A stretch of 28,045 bases of DNA from Cloacimonetes bacterium TCS62 (GTDB taxonomy: Bacteria > Cloacimonadota > Cloacimonadia > Cloacimonadales > TCS61). Of the stretch, positions 14,886 through 23,855 are shown one piece after another (position 1 is the stretch's first letter; each line of letters begins with the position of its first letter). The stretch spans positions 1 to 28,045 of the forward strand of contig LSCM01000004.1 of assembly GCA_001577185.1 (NCBI GenBank). The letters run 5' to 3'. A program made the position numbers and the translations under genes. The notes under the pieces are model-generated. The model did no database searches and was not told the DNA's origin. It saw nothing but the letters and a program-made list of their open reading frames with translations.

Positions 14886-16001
14886 ATGTTTTATCATTTT
14901 TTTTCCCCTTTAGCAAATGTAGAATTATTTGGTTATAATGTTTTTAACGTCTTTCAATACGTTACTTTTAGGGCTATAGCATCCTTTATTACAGCTTTGA
15001 TCTTCTCTGTTTTACTTGGTCCTAAATTCATAAAAATATTAAAGAAACATCATGCAGTTGAAAAGATCAACGAATATGTCCCGATCAAACATCGCGAAAA
15101 AGAAGGTACTCCTACTATGGGTGGTTTGATAATTATCTCAAGTTTGCTAATCTCTGTATTGTTATGGAATAATCTTGTAAACAGCTATATCATTATTATG
15201 ATTATTACAACAATTTGGCTAGGCGGTATTGGTTTTCTAGATGATTATATGAAGAATTTTCTGAATCTTAAAGAAGGTTTAATCGCCAGGTACAAGCTTT
15301 TAGCTCAGATAACACTTGGTATTCTAATTGCTGGAGTTCTATATTTTGGTACAAAAGATAATACTTTAGTTACAAAGATCAACGTTCCCTTATTCAAAGA
15401 TGTAGCGATTCAACTTGGGTGGTTATTCATACCATTTGTAGTTTTCATGATCACTGGTACATCAAATGCAGTTAATCTAACAGATGGATTAGATGGATTA
15501 GCAAGTGGCATAGTTGCCTTAACTGTATTTTCTCTCGGTATAATGGCCTATATTAAGGGAAATTTTAATATCGCTGAATATTTAAACTTAGAATTTATTA
15601 GTAATGCTGGAGAATTAACTGTTTTCATTGCAGCCTTGATCGGAACTTTACTGGGATTTTTATGGTATAATATCAAACCTGCTCAGATCATGTTGGGTGA
15701 TACAGGCTCTTTAGCATTAGGAGGGATCTTAGCAGTTTTATCAATTTTACTAAGAGAAGAGATATTTTTGGCTATCGTTGGTGGAATTTTCGTATTCGAA
15801 GCACTTTCTACTATCATTCAAAGATATTATTTTAAGTATACAAGAAAAAAAACAGGTAAAGGTAAACGCGTATTTTTATGTGCTCCAATCCATCATCATT
15901 ACGAGATGAAGGGGATTTCGGAAGAAAAGATAGTTATCCGTTTTTGGATCATAACAACTTTATTAATTGCTATAGGCTTAGCAACGATTAAACTAAGATA
16001 A
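14886..16001 (+). CDS. mraY: phospho-N-acetylmuramoyl-pentapeptide-transferase
   Basis: MraY transfers phospho-MurNAc-pentapeptide to undecaprenyl phosphate, making lipid I at the inner membrane. The 371-residue, strongly hydrophobic protein should have about ten membrane helices. Diagnostic motifs are present in order: E-G-T-P-T-M-G-G in the first cytoplasmic loop, F-L-D-D-Y with the magnesium/polyprenol-phosphate aspartates, N-L-T-D-G-L-D-G-L-A, L-G-D-T-G-S-L-A-L-G-G and the histidine motif P-I-H-H-H-Y-E near 330. It starts two bases after murE/murF with only a weak GGTAGG site and is followed after one base by murD, consistent with one operon. The N-terminus of 40 or so residues up to the first conserved lysines is typical. 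Confidence 0.97.
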   Translation: MFYHFFSPLANVELFGYNVFNVFQYVTFRAIASFITALIFSVLLGPKFIKILKKHHAVEKINEYVPIKHREKEGTPTMGGLIIISSLLISVLLWNNLVNSYIIIMIITTIWLGGIGFLDDYMKNFLNLKEGLIARYKLLAQITLGILIAGVLYFGTKDNTLVTKINVPLFKDVAIQLGWLFIPFVVFMITGTSNAVNLTDGLDGLASGIVALTVFSLGIMAYIKGNFNIAEYLNLEFISNAGELTVFIAALIGTLLGFLWYNIKPAQIMLGDTGSLALGGILAVLSILLREEIFLAIVGGIFVFEALSTIIQRYYFKYTRKKTGKGKRVFLCAPIHHHYEMKGISEEKIVIRFWIITTLLIAIGLATIKLR

Positions 16002-16002
16002 A

Positions 16003-17328
16003 ATGGAATTATTAAAGAAGAAAATAGGAATACTGGGAGCTGCTAGAAGTGGAACTGCTGCAGCAAATAAAATTAAAGAACTAGGTGGTGAACCATTTCT
16101 AAGTGAATGCAAATCTGAAAATGAGATCGCAAATAGTGTCCAACTCCTAAAAAAATTCAACTGCGAGTTTGGTGGTCATACAAAGAGATTACTTCAAAGT
16201 GACATAATAATTGTAAGCCCGGGTGTACCTTTGGATATTCCAATACTCTTAGAGGCCAAAGCAAGAAAGATAGAACTTCTGAATGAGATCGAGCTGGGAT
16301 ATTTGTTAAAAAATCCATCCAGTAAAATAATAGCAGTAACAGGTTCAAACGGGAAAAGCACAACGGTTAGTTTAATACATCATATTTTACATGAAGCAGG
16401 GTTTAATTCTGTATTAGCTGGAAATATTGGTACTGCTTTCACCTCTTACCCGATCGAAGATCAAAGTATTGATTTTATAGTTTTAGAATTAAGTAGTTTT
16501 CAATTAGAATTAATCGAGAAATTTAATCCAGATGTTGCAGTCTTGCTTAATATTAGACCTGATCATTTGAACCGATATCCGAATATGATTACATATGCTA
16601 AAACTAAATTTCGCTTATTTAAAAATCAAACACAGAAAGATCTTGCAATCTTAAATTCGGATGATCTGTATATCAATAAACTAAAAAATAATATTAAGTC
16701 TCAGATCAGATATTTCTCCTTAACTAATGAAGAAAATATATCTTTTCAAAATAATTCAATCCAATACTCTAAAGAGAATATTTCATTAGAAAATTCAAAG
16801 TTAAAAGGACCTCATAATCTGGCTAACCTTATGGCTTCTATCTTAGCGGTTTCTCAATATAAAATTGATTATAAAATTATAGAACACTCCTTAAATACTT
16901 TTCAACCGCTACCACATAGGATGGAATTCGTAGATATAATAGATGATGTAACATTTATAAATGATTCAAAAGCTACTAATACTGATGCTGTAAAGTATGC
17001 ACTCCAATCTTTTAAAGAACCAGTTAGATTGATCATTGGCGGTGCAGGTAAAGGGGAAGATTATTCGATATTAAATCCTCATATAAAAAAACATGTTAAG
17101 AAACTTTATATTATTGGAGAAGATCGTGAAAAAATGAAGAAAACCTTCCAAAAATTCGCAGATCTAGAATTATTCTTGGATTTTGGAAAAGCCATCAAAA
17201 CTTCCTTTACTGAAGCAAAAATTGATGATGTGGTAATTCTATCTCCAGCATGCGCAAGCTTCGATATGTTCAAAAACTTTGAAGAACGAGGAAATAGATT
17301 TAAGGAAATTGTGGGGGAACTATCGTAA
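16003..17328 (+). CDS. murD: UDP-N-acetylmuramoylalanine--D-glutamate ligase
   Basis: MurD adds D-glutamate to UDP-MurNAc-L-alanine in the cytoplasm. The 441-residue protein has the N-terminal Rossmann-like glycine motif (G-I-L-G-A-A-R-S-G), the ATP P-loop V112-T-G-S-N-G-K-S-T-T, the L-E-L-S-S-F-Q-L-E segment, N-I-R-P-D-H-L-N-R, a carbamate-lysine region (Y-A-K-T-K-F-R-L-F), D-S-K-A-T-N-T-D and the C-terminal L-S-P-A-C-A-S-F-D-M-F. This set separates it clearly from MurC, MurE and MurF. The ATG at 16003 follows the mraY stop by one base and lacks an evident ribosome-binding site, so coupling is likely; its end forms a TAATG overlap with ftsW. Confidence 0.97.
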   Translation: MELLKKKIGILGAARSGTAAANKIKELGGEPFLSECKSENEIANSVQLLKKFNCEFGGHTKRLLQSDIIIVSPGVPLDIPILLEAKARKIELLNEIELGYLLKNPSSKIIAVTGSNGKSTTVSLIHHILHEAGFNSVLAGNIGTAFTSYPIEDQSIDFIVLELSSFQLELIEKFNPDVAVLLNIRPDHLNRYPNMITYAKTKFRLFKNQTQKDLAILNSDDLYINKLKNNIKSQIRYFSLTNEENISFQNNSIQYSKENISLENSKLKGPHNLANLMASILAVSQYKIDYKIIEHSLNTFQPLPHRMEFVDIIDDVTFINDSKATNTDAVKYALQSFKEPVRLIIGGAGKGEDYSILNPHIKKHVKKLYIIGEDREKMKKTFQKFADLELFLDFGKAIKTSFTEAKIDDVVILSPACASFDMFKNFEERGNRFKEIVGELS

Positions 17329-18458
17329 TGAAACCCAAATCTTATATTGAACAATACGATCATTATATACCTTTGATCTATCTCGTATTAATGATAATCG
17401 GCCTATACATGCAGTTGAACATTAGCGCTATTCGCACTAAAATGGATTTTTTTTACAGACAATCTATTTGGTTTGGCCTTTCATTTTTTTTAATTTGGTT
17501 CGCATTTAAAGTGATCAATCTAAAAAAGATCCGAAAATACTCTATTTTATTTGTTATCATAACTATTATATTATTAGCCGCAGTCTTGATTGTAGGGCGT
17601 GATGTAAAAGGAGCTGTGCGCAGTATTCGTATTTGGAAAATTAATATCCAACCCAGTTTATTAGCACGATTAGTTTTAATTTTGTATTTTGCGCATATCC
17701 TGGATAAACATAAAAGAGTTCTGGGGAAAACCACCCCGAAATTTTTCCTGAAGAAATTTAGTGCACTTATAATTATTCCGGCAATTATTTTTGTACTTAT
17801 TCTAGTTGAGAGGCATTTTAGTACTTTAATAATTTCAGGTTTTACCTTGCTTTCAATTTTATTCTTGGCAAAGATCAGAATGTCTACACTATTGTCTATA
17901 CTGGGCATTATGCTAATAATTGGTATAATGATAATAAGTTTTGGACCAAAATACAGAAGTCAACGTATCAAAATATTCAAAAAATATTCTCTTTTCTATA
18001 AGGATGCTAAAGAAAATAATATTGAAGTAACAAATGATTATCAAATCAAAGAAAGTTTAATTTCATTATCTGCTGGAAAGTTCTTTGGAACCCACCAAGA
18101 AGCTACTGGCAAACACTATTTCTTACCCGAAGCAAAAACTGATTACATATATGCGATTATTGGAGAAGAATTTGGTTTTCTGGGCACTTTAGTGATTCTA
18201 TCTTTATATTGCTTTTTATTTTTTCGTGCTATGAAATCTTCATTCATACAGGAAGATTTTTTCTTAAAGCTGTTTGGTTTTGGTTTAAGCATGAACATTT
18301 TCTATAATGCAATTGTAAATATAGGTGTAGCAATGGCAGCTCTACCTTCCACAGGAGTTACTCTGCCATTTATTAGTTATGGAGGTACCTCATTGCTAGT
18401 AAATTCATTTTCAATTGGCTTACTAATGAATATCAGTGCCAAAAGGAGAATTCTATGA
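17328..18458 (+). CDS. ftsW: FtsW-type SEDS glycosyltransferase
   Basis: FtsW polymerises lipid II at the septum together with the FtsI transpeptidase. The 376-residue protein is a multi-span membrane protein of the FtsW/RodA/SpoVE family; its place between murD and murG supports FtsW. The extracellular loop L-P-E-A-K-T-D-Y-I-Y-A-I-I-G-E-E keeps the catalytic aspartate region, and L-P-S-T-G-V-T-L-P-F-I-S-Y-G-G-T-S is intact near the end. Two other blocks diverge: the common Q-P-S-E-x-x-K is Q-P-S-L-L-A-R, and the usual P-D-L-G-T-type motif reads V-E-R-H-F-S-T. The G-x-G-x-G loop before the catalytic block is also altered to F-F-G-T-H-Q-E-A-T-G. It ends in an ATGA overlap with murG. Confidence 0.92.
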   Translation: MKPKSYIEQYDHYIPLIYLVLMIIGLYMQLNISAIRTKMDFFYRQSIWFGLSFFLIWFAFKVINLKKIRKYSILFVIITIILLAAVLIVGRDVKGAVRSIRIWKINIQPSLLARLVLILYFAHILDKHKRVLGKTTPKFFLKKFSALIIIPAIIFVLILVERHFSTLIISGFTLLSILFLAKIRMSTLLSILGIMLIIGIMIISFGPKYRSQRIKIFKKYSLFYKDAKENNIEVTNDYQIKESLISLSAGKFFGTHQEATGKHYFLPEAKTDYIYAIIGEEFGFLGTLVILSLYCFLFFRAMKSSFIQEDFFLKLFGFGLSMNIFYNAIVNIGVAMAALPSTGVTLPFISYGGTSLLVNSFSIGLLMNISAKRRIL

Positions 18459-19543
18459 CTGTAAAGGATTATTCTTCTAAGAAAATTATTCTAGCTGCTG
18501 GTGGTACTGGTGGTCATATTATACCAGCATTATCTATTGCTGAAGAATTAAAAGCTCATCGAGTGCATCTGCTTTATGTTGGTAATCAAAATAGCATGGA
18601 ATCAAAGATAATATCTCAAAGCAATTTAGAATTTGAGGAAATAAATGTTCAAAAACTATATAGAAAATTTACTCTAACACATATTAAGTTTCCTTTTAAA
18701 TTAATTAGCAGCATTTTAAGATCATTAAAGATCATAAAATCGTTCAAGCCAGATGCTTTTCTTGGTACTGGTGGATTTGTTTGTGGACCGGTTGGTTATG
18801 CAGCATATTTGAAAAAGATCCCTGTTTATATTCAGGAACAAAATAGCTATCCTGGTTTAACAACAAGAATTTTAGCAAAATATGCAAACAAGGTTTTCTT
18901 AGGAAATGAAAATGCAAAAGAACATTTACCAAAAAATAAACTGGTTTTCAGTGGCAATCCTATCAATCAAAATGTCATAAAGGAATCCGATCATATTAAT
19001 TACTCAAAATATGGTTTAAGGAAAGATAGTTTGAAAATTTTTCTGACTGGTGGAAGTCAAGGTTCTGTAACCTTGAACAAAGTTCTCTATTCAATTTTGG
19101 ATGAGCTTTTAGATAAGCAATTCGAAATTATTTGGCAGATCGGTGATCATAGTTTTGAAGAATTTTATGCTAAGATCAAAGATAAAAAAGGGGTTTATGG
19201 ATTTAAATTCACAGATGAAATGGGTAAGATCTATAATTCAGTCGACATTGTTATCTCACGAGGTGGTGCTATTTCATTGGCAGAAATTGAAACAAAGAAA
19301 ATCCCTTCAATAATTATTCCACTGGCTTCTGCTGCCGGTGACCACCAATATTACAACGCTCTAGAATTAGAAGAAAAAAAAGTTGCTTGCCTAATTAAAC
19401 AAAATAATTTAAATTCGAATATATTAATGAATAAAATTTTGTATATAAAAAATAATATGGAAAAAATGAAAAGTGATTTTAAAAATTCTTTGCATTCTAA
19501 TGCTGCTAAATTAATAGCTGATACAATTGTTAGGAGAATTTAG
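18455..19543 (+). CDS. murG: UDP-GlcNAc:lipid I N-acetylglucosaminyltransferase
   Basis: MurG adds GlcNAc to lipid I to give lipid II at the inner face of the membrane. The 362-residue protein has the N-terminal A-A-G-G-T-G-G-H-I-I-P-A-L glycine motif, G-T-G-G-F-V-C-G-P, Q-E-Q-N-S-Y-P-G-L-T-T-R, F-S-G-N-P-I, the second glycine loop L-T-G-G-S-Q-G-S, and the UDP-GlcNAc site S-R-G-G-A-I-S-L-A-E-I with D-H-Q-Y-Y-N-A. Its AAGGAG site lies in the last codons of ftsW, which it overlaps by four bases. Two bases separate it from murC. Confidence 0.96.
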   Translation: MTVKDYSSKKIILAAGGTGGHIIPALSIAEELKAHRVHLLYVGNQNSMESKIISQSNLEFEEINVQKLYRKFTLTHIKFPFKLISSILRSLKIIKSFKPDAFLGTGGFVCGPVGYAAYLKKIPVYIQEQNSYPGLTTRILAKYANKVFLGNENAKEHLPKNKLVFSGNPINQNVIKESDHINYSKYGLRKDSLKIFLTGGSQGSVTLNKVLYSILDELLDKQFEIIWQIGDHSFEEFYAKIKDKKGVYGFKFTDEMGKIYNSVDIVISRGGAISLAEIETKKIPSIIIPLASAAGDHQYYNALELEEKKVACLIKQNNLNSNILMNKILYIKNNMEKMKSDFKNSLHSNAAKLIADTIVRRI

Positions 19544-19545
19544 TT

Positions 19546-20907
19546 ATGCTGGGTAAAACAAAAAAAATCCATTTCGTTGGAATAGGTGGCATTGGGATGA
19601 GTGGCATTGCAGAACTTCTACTAAATCAAGGTTTCGAAGTTAGTGGTTCAGACTTAAAACTTACTGAAATTACAAAACACTTGGGCAAGAAAGGAGCTAT
19701 CATTTCTGAAGGTCACAAGGCTGATTCGATTAAGAATGTAGATGTTGTTGTTAAATCATCTGCAGTTGATACTGATAACCCCGAAATTATAGCAGCATTA
19801 AATCAAAATATACCCGTGATCCGAAGAGCAGAAATGCTATCTGAGATCATGAGAATGAGTTATGGCATTGGAATAGCAGGAACACACGGGAAAACATCTA
19901 CGACATCCATGGTCGGGAGTATATTATCTGCTGCCAATTTGGATCCTACAGTGATCGTTGGTGGAATTGTAAAAAATTATGGTTCTAATAATTTACTAGG
20001 TTCTGGGAAATATATCGTTGTCGAAGCAGATGAATTTGATAGATCATTTTTAACTCTAAGTCCTATCATCGCAGGTATTACAAATATCGAAGCTGATCAT
20101 CTTGATTGTTATAAGAATTTAGATGGAGTTAAAAATGCTTTTATTGAGTATACTAACAAAGTACCATTTTTCGGCTCTGTTATAGCTTGTTTGGATGATC
20201 CAGGTGTGCAAGCAATATTACCTAAGATCCATAAAAATATCTTTACTTATGGGCTTTCAAAACAATCAGACCTTCGAGCTACAAATATCAAAATGCATAA
20301 TTTCAAAACTAGTTACACTGCACTTCTTAATGATGAAGATATTGGAGATATCGATCTTAATGTTCTAGGAATTCATAATATCCAGAACTCCTTACTTGCT
20401 ATATCTGTAGGTTTAGAACTCGAAATACCATTTAATACAATTAAAAAAGGATTGAAAAATTTCAATGGAGTTTATCGCAGATTTGAGTACAAAGGTGAAA
20501 AGGATGGAATAACTCTTTATGATGATTACGCTCATCATCCAACGGAAATTCAAGCAACCTTAAAGAGTGTAAAAGATAACGTTGATAACAGGATCATTGT
20601 AGTTTTCCAACCTCATCTATATTCCAGAACAAAAGATTTCTATAAAGACTTTGGTCGTTCTTTTATTCATTCTGATGTTCTACTCATCACTCCGATCTAT
20701 CCCGCTCGAGAGAAGCCAATAGCCGGAGTTACTGGAAAGTTGATATCCGATATTGCGATTAAAACCGGACATAAAAATGTTCACTATGTAAAATCTAATG
20801 ACTTAATAACTGATAAAATCAAAGAATTTGCACAATCTGGTGATATTGTTATTACTATGGGTGCAGGTTCTATTTTTAAGTATGGGGAGAAATTCTTAAA
20901 TAAATAG
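19546..20907 (+). CDS. murC: UDP-N-acetylmuramate--L-alanine ligase
   Basis: MurC adds the first amino acid, L-alanine, to UDP-MurNAc. The 453-residue protein shows the Rossmann start F-V-G-I-G-G-I-G-M-S-G-I-A, the P-loop G109-I-A-G-T-H-G-K-T-S-T, V-E-A-D-E-F-D-R-S-F, N-I-E-A-D-H-L-D, Y-R-R-F-E, D-D-Y-A-H-H-P-T-E-I, F-Q-P-H-L-Y-S-R-T and Y-P-A-R-E-K-P. These identify MurC among the Mur ligases. The ATG at 19546 has an AGGAGAAT site inside the end of murG. murB follows after 14 bases with its own AAAGGA site, the murC-murB order common to many dcw clusters. Confidence 0.97.
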   Translation: MLGKTKKIHFVGIGGIGMSGIAELLLNQGFEVSGSDLKLTEITKHLGKKGAIISEGHKADSIKNVDVVVKSSAVDTDNPEIIAALNQNIPVIRRAEMLSEIMRMSYGIGIAGTHGKTSTTSMVGSILSAANLDPTVIVGGIVKNYGSNNLLGSGKYIVVEADEFDRSFLTLSPIIAGITNIEADHLDCYKNLDGVKNAFIEYTNKVPFFGSVIACLDDPGVQAILPKIHKNIFTYGLSKQSDLRATNIKMHNFKTSYTALLNDEDIGDIDLNVLGIHNIQNSLLAISVGLELEIPFNTIKKGLKNFNGVYRRFEYKGEKDGITLYDDYAHHPTEIQATLKSVKDNVDNRIIVVFQPHLYSRTKDFYKDFGRSFIHSDVLLITPIYPAREKPIAGVTGKLISDIAIKTGHKNVHYVKSNDLITDKIKEFAQSGDIVITMGAGSIFKYGEKFLNK

Positions 20908-20921
20908 AAAAGGAATTAATT

Positions 20922-21800
20922 ATGGGAAAAGAATTTGATAACAATCTCCAGCATTCAATTTCAACAGAGAATTCACTATCTGAATTCTCGCATATTAAAA
21001 TCGGTGGTAAGATAGAATATCTCTTTGCACCAAAAAGTCTTAATGAATTAGCATCCCTAATTGAGGATGCATTTAAGGCAAGATTAAAAATTGTTCCAAT
21101 CGGTGGTGCTTCTAATGTTCTTTTTGGAAACATTCGAAAGAGAGTGATCATTTTGGATAAAAATCTACCACAAGCTTGTGATGTCAATGGCAATGAGGTA
21201 GTGGTATCATCAAATTATGAAATATCTAAGTTTATAGATAAAATGAAGGGAGATACACTAGGCGGATTGGAATTTCTTTCTGGTATTCCTGCACATATCG
21301 GGGGTGCTGTTAGTATGAATGCTGGTGCTTTTGGTAAAGAGATCTCTAACTATATCCAGTCTGTAGAAGTTATAGATGAAGAAGGAAATATACAGAATTT
21401 TCATAGAGATAAATTAAAATTCCGCTATAGAAGATCTTCCATCAAAGGATTTATCACGAAAGTACATTTCATCTTAGAACCAAAACCAAAAGAAGAGATC
21501 GAGACAGAAGTAGCTAAGATCATGAAATTAAGGAAATACAAACATCCTTATGATTACCCAAGTTTAGGGAGTACTTTTAAAAATCCTGATGATATGTCTG
21601 CCGCTAGTTTGATTGAGGAATGTGGTTTGAAAGGTAAACAACAAGGTGACGCTCAGATTAGTGAAAAGCATGCAAATTTCATTGTAAATAAGGGAAATGC
21701 TACATTTGACGATGTTATCTATCTGATAAATTTGATTCAGGCTGAAATTTATAAAAAAAAGAATATATTGCTTAATTTGGAAATTAAGGTTTTGAATTAA
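20922..21800 (+). CDS. murB: UDP-N-acetylenolpyruvoylglucosamine reductase
   Basis: MurB is the FAD-dependent reductase that completes UDP-MurNAc. The 292-residue protein has the FAD-domain strand K-I-G-G-K-I-E-Y-L, P-I-G-G-A-S-N-V-L, then G-L-E-F-L-S-G-I-P-A-H-I-G-G-A-V-S-M-N-A-G-A, F-R-Y-R-R-S-S, and the substrate-domain S-L-G-S-T-F-K-N-P whose serine is the proton donor. C-G-L-K-G and N-F-I-V-N close the C-terminal half. Length and the absence of the extra loop of the long enzymes suggest a type II MurB. The stop overlaps the ftsQ start as TAATG. Confidence 0.96.
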   Translation: MGKEFDNNLQHSISTENSLSEFSHIKIGGKIEYLFAPKSLNELASLIEDAFKARLKIVPIGGASNVLFGNIRKRVIILDKNLPQACDVNGNEVVVSSNYEISKFIDKMKGDTLGGLEFLSGIPAHIGGAVSMNAGAFGKEISNYIQSVEVIDEEGNIQNFHRDKLKFRYRRSSIKGFITKVHFILEPKPKEEIETEVAKIMKLRKYKHPYDYPSLGSTFKNPDDMSAASLIEECGLKGKQQGDAQISEKHANFIVNKGNATFDDVIYLINLIQAEIYKKKNILLNLEIKVLN

Positions 21801-22549
21801 TGAAAAAAATTAGAACGGGTTCAAGTAGATATATTTTCTATTTCTTTATAAGTATTACACTAATTTTTGGAACTTATAAAGCATTTCATAGCATTTTAAC
21901 GAAATGGGATATTTTTTCTATAAAAACAGTTAAAATAGACGGTAATATTAATCTAGAGAGAGAATTTTTGGAAAATATCTCAAAGGAATTCTTAAATAAG
22001 AATCTCTATTCAATTTCTGAGGATGAAGTTCTACAAAAATATGAAAATATTATCAGAATTAAAGATCTATCAGTTGCAAAAATATTTCCTAACAAATTAC
22101 ATATTGAGATAACTGAAAAATCAGGGAAATTTCTGATAAAAAGCATAGAAGGCGATATTTATACCATAACAAAGGATTATGAAATTCTAGATGACAACTT
22201 TAATATATCAGAAGATTTACCTGTAATCTCGACTGCTATTTCATCCGATAGTATTAGAATAGGTGATACAATAAAAAATAAACGTATTGATGAGATTTTT
22301 TCTCTTGCTAATCGCATTGAGAATATTAACCCAGAATTTGCGAAAAATGTATCTGAATATTTTTTTAATGACGATGTTATTTATATTGTGGAAGTGAATA
22401 CTGGATATCAAATCGTATTAGGAGAAAACAATCTAGAGCAAAAATTAAAAAGATACGATATAATCGAACAAAACAGAACTTTTCAGAGAAGTTCAATCAT
22501 AGATTTACGATATGAAGATCAACTTGTCATTCGAACGGAGGATTCATGA
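21800..22549 (+). CDS. ftsQ: FtsQ/DivIB-type cell division protein
   Basis: FtsQ is the bitopic divisome scaffold protein that binds FtsB and FtsL. The 249-residue protein has a basic N-terminus, one membrane helix (about 11-26), and a POTRA domain (about 37-105) read as F-S-I-K-T-V-K-I-D-G-N, then V-A-K-I-F-P-N-K-L-H-I-E-I-T-E-K, the standard closing strand of that domain. A longer beta domain follows. The overall family is variable in sequence, but the order murB-ftsQ-ftsA-ftsZ is the classical one. No ddl gene sits between murB and ftsQ. It overlaps ftsA by four bases. Confidence 0.93.
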   Translation: MKKIRTGSSRYIFYFFISITLIFGTYKAFHSILTKWDIFSIKTVKIDGNINLEREFLENISKEFLNKNLYSISEDEVLQKYENIIRIKDLSVAKIFPNKLHIEITEKSGKFLIKSIEGDIYTITKDYEILDDNFNISEDLPVISTAISSDSIRIGDTIKNKRIDEIFSLANRIENINPEFAKNVSEYFFNDDVIYIVEVNTGYQIVLGENNLEQKLKRYDIIEQNRTFQRSSIIDLRYEDQLVIRTEDS

Positions 22550-23811
22550 AGGTAGGAAATATCATTACAGCCATAGATATAGGAACGACAAAAATCTGTG
22601 TGATCATAGCTCAAAAAAATGAAGATAGTTTACTTGAGGTTAGAGGAATTGGTACAAGTAAATCAGATGGTCTTTTTAATGGAGTAGTCGTAGACATAAT
22701 GAAATCTTCTAAATCTATCCATGAAGCTATTCATGAAGCTGAGCTCATGGCAGATCTAAAAGCAAAAAACATCTATTTTGGAATTGCTGGTGATCACATT
22801 AAAAGCCAGAATACTTTAGGAAGGATATCTCTTACTTCCGGGACTCATCCTTGCGAGATAACTCAAGTTCATATTGATGATGCTATCACAAATTCGAAAA
22901 ATAATGTAAAATTACAGCAAGGAAATGAACGTTTAGAAATAATTCATGCTATACCACAGTATTTTAAGATCGATGATATGAAAGGTATTATGAATCCTCT
23001 AAATATGAGTGGATTTAATCTGTCTGTCTATGTTCATATAGTTATGGCGGATGGTAATGCTTTAAAAAATATTGCGAAATGTATTGAAATAACAGGATAT
23101 AAAGTTCAGAAAATTTTTGTAGAACCGATTGCATCCTCAAATTCAGTGTTAAACGAAGTAGAACGTGAACTTGGTTCAATTATTATCGATATTGGAGGAG
23201 GTACTACTGACATTGCGGTTTTTTATAAGAATAGTATTCGCTTTAGCGCTGTCTTGCCATTAGGTGGTACAAATATAACTAATGACATTGCTGTGGGTCT
23301 GCATACATCTCCTCAGAATTCAGAGGAGATTAAAATCAATAAAGGCTCAACTCTTGCTTCCTCGATTCCAAAAGATAAATATATCGAAATTGAGGGTATA
23401 GCTGGTCGTAGTAACAAAAAGAAAAAGTTAAGATATATTTCTGAGATCATAGAAGCAAGAATGAGAGAAATTTTCGAAGGTTCCTATAATCTTTTGGATG
23501 ACCAATATGATCTTTCAAGTATAACAGCTGGGCTTACACTTACAGGAGGTGCATCTCTTCTAAAAGGAAGTGAAAAACTGGCAGAGAAAATTTTTAATAT
23601 GTCAACTAAAATCGGTTACCCTTATTTAAATAACTTAGCTGGTCCCACAGAAAGATTAGAAAACCCAAAATTCGCAACAGCTGTAGGAATTTTGTATCAA
23701 GCATTTAAAGAGCAATCTGAGAAAGAATCTAAAATAATCAACTATAAGACAGCGGATCCAATCATGAATTTTTTTAAGAAAGTCTCTGAATTCTTCAAAG
23801 ATTTTGTTTGA
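22546..23811 (+). CDS. ftsA: cell division protein FtsA
   Basis: FtsA is the actin-like protein that tethers FtsZ filaments to the membrane. The 421-residue protein has the phosphate-1 motif I-D-I-G-T-T-K near residue 10, an SHS2/1C-domain region between about 85 and 165, the phosphate-2 motif I214-D-I-G-G-G-T-T-D, and the adenosine motif L-T-G-G-A-S-L-L-K-G. The last residues (F-F-K-K-V-S-E-F-F-K-D-F-V) can form the amphipathic membrane-targeting helix typical of FtsA. The ATG at 22546 has a CGGAGG site and overlaps ftsQ by four bases. A 44-base gap with AAGGAG leads to ftsZ. Confidence 0.96.
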   Translation: MKVGNIITAIDIGTTKICVIIAQKNEDSLLEVRGIGTSKSDGLFNGVVVDIMKSSKSIHEAIHEAELMADLKAKNIYFGIAGDHIKSQNTLGRISLTSGTHPCEITQVHIDDAITNSKNNVKLQQGNERLEIIHAIPQYFKIDDMKGIMNPLNMSGFNLSVYVHIVMADGNALKNIAKCIEITGYKVQKIFVEPIASSNSVLNEVERELGSIIIDIGGGTTDIAVFYKNSIRFSAVLPLGGTNITNDIAVGLHTSPQNSEEIKINKGSTLASSIPKDKYIEIEGIAGRSNKKKKLRYISEIIEARMREIFEGSYNLLDDQYDLSSITAGLTLTGGASLLKGSEKLAEKIFNMSTKIGYPYLNNLAGPTERLENPKFATAVGILYQAFKEQSEKESKIINYKTADPIMNFFKKVSEFFKDFV

Positions 23812-23855
23812 TAAAATTTCTAAGTTTGATTAATTAGTAAGCTGAAGGAGAAAAT

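Noticed and set aside
17453..17908. 151-codon open frame on the minus strand
   Set aside because: It lies wholly inside ftsW on the opposite strand, has a low-complexity Ile/Lys/Asn-rich product, no ribosome-binding site and no family pattern; ftsW is certain.
20876..21193. 105-codon minus-strand frame across the murC-murB junction
   Set aside because: Antisense to two certain genes, with no plausible start signal or domain.
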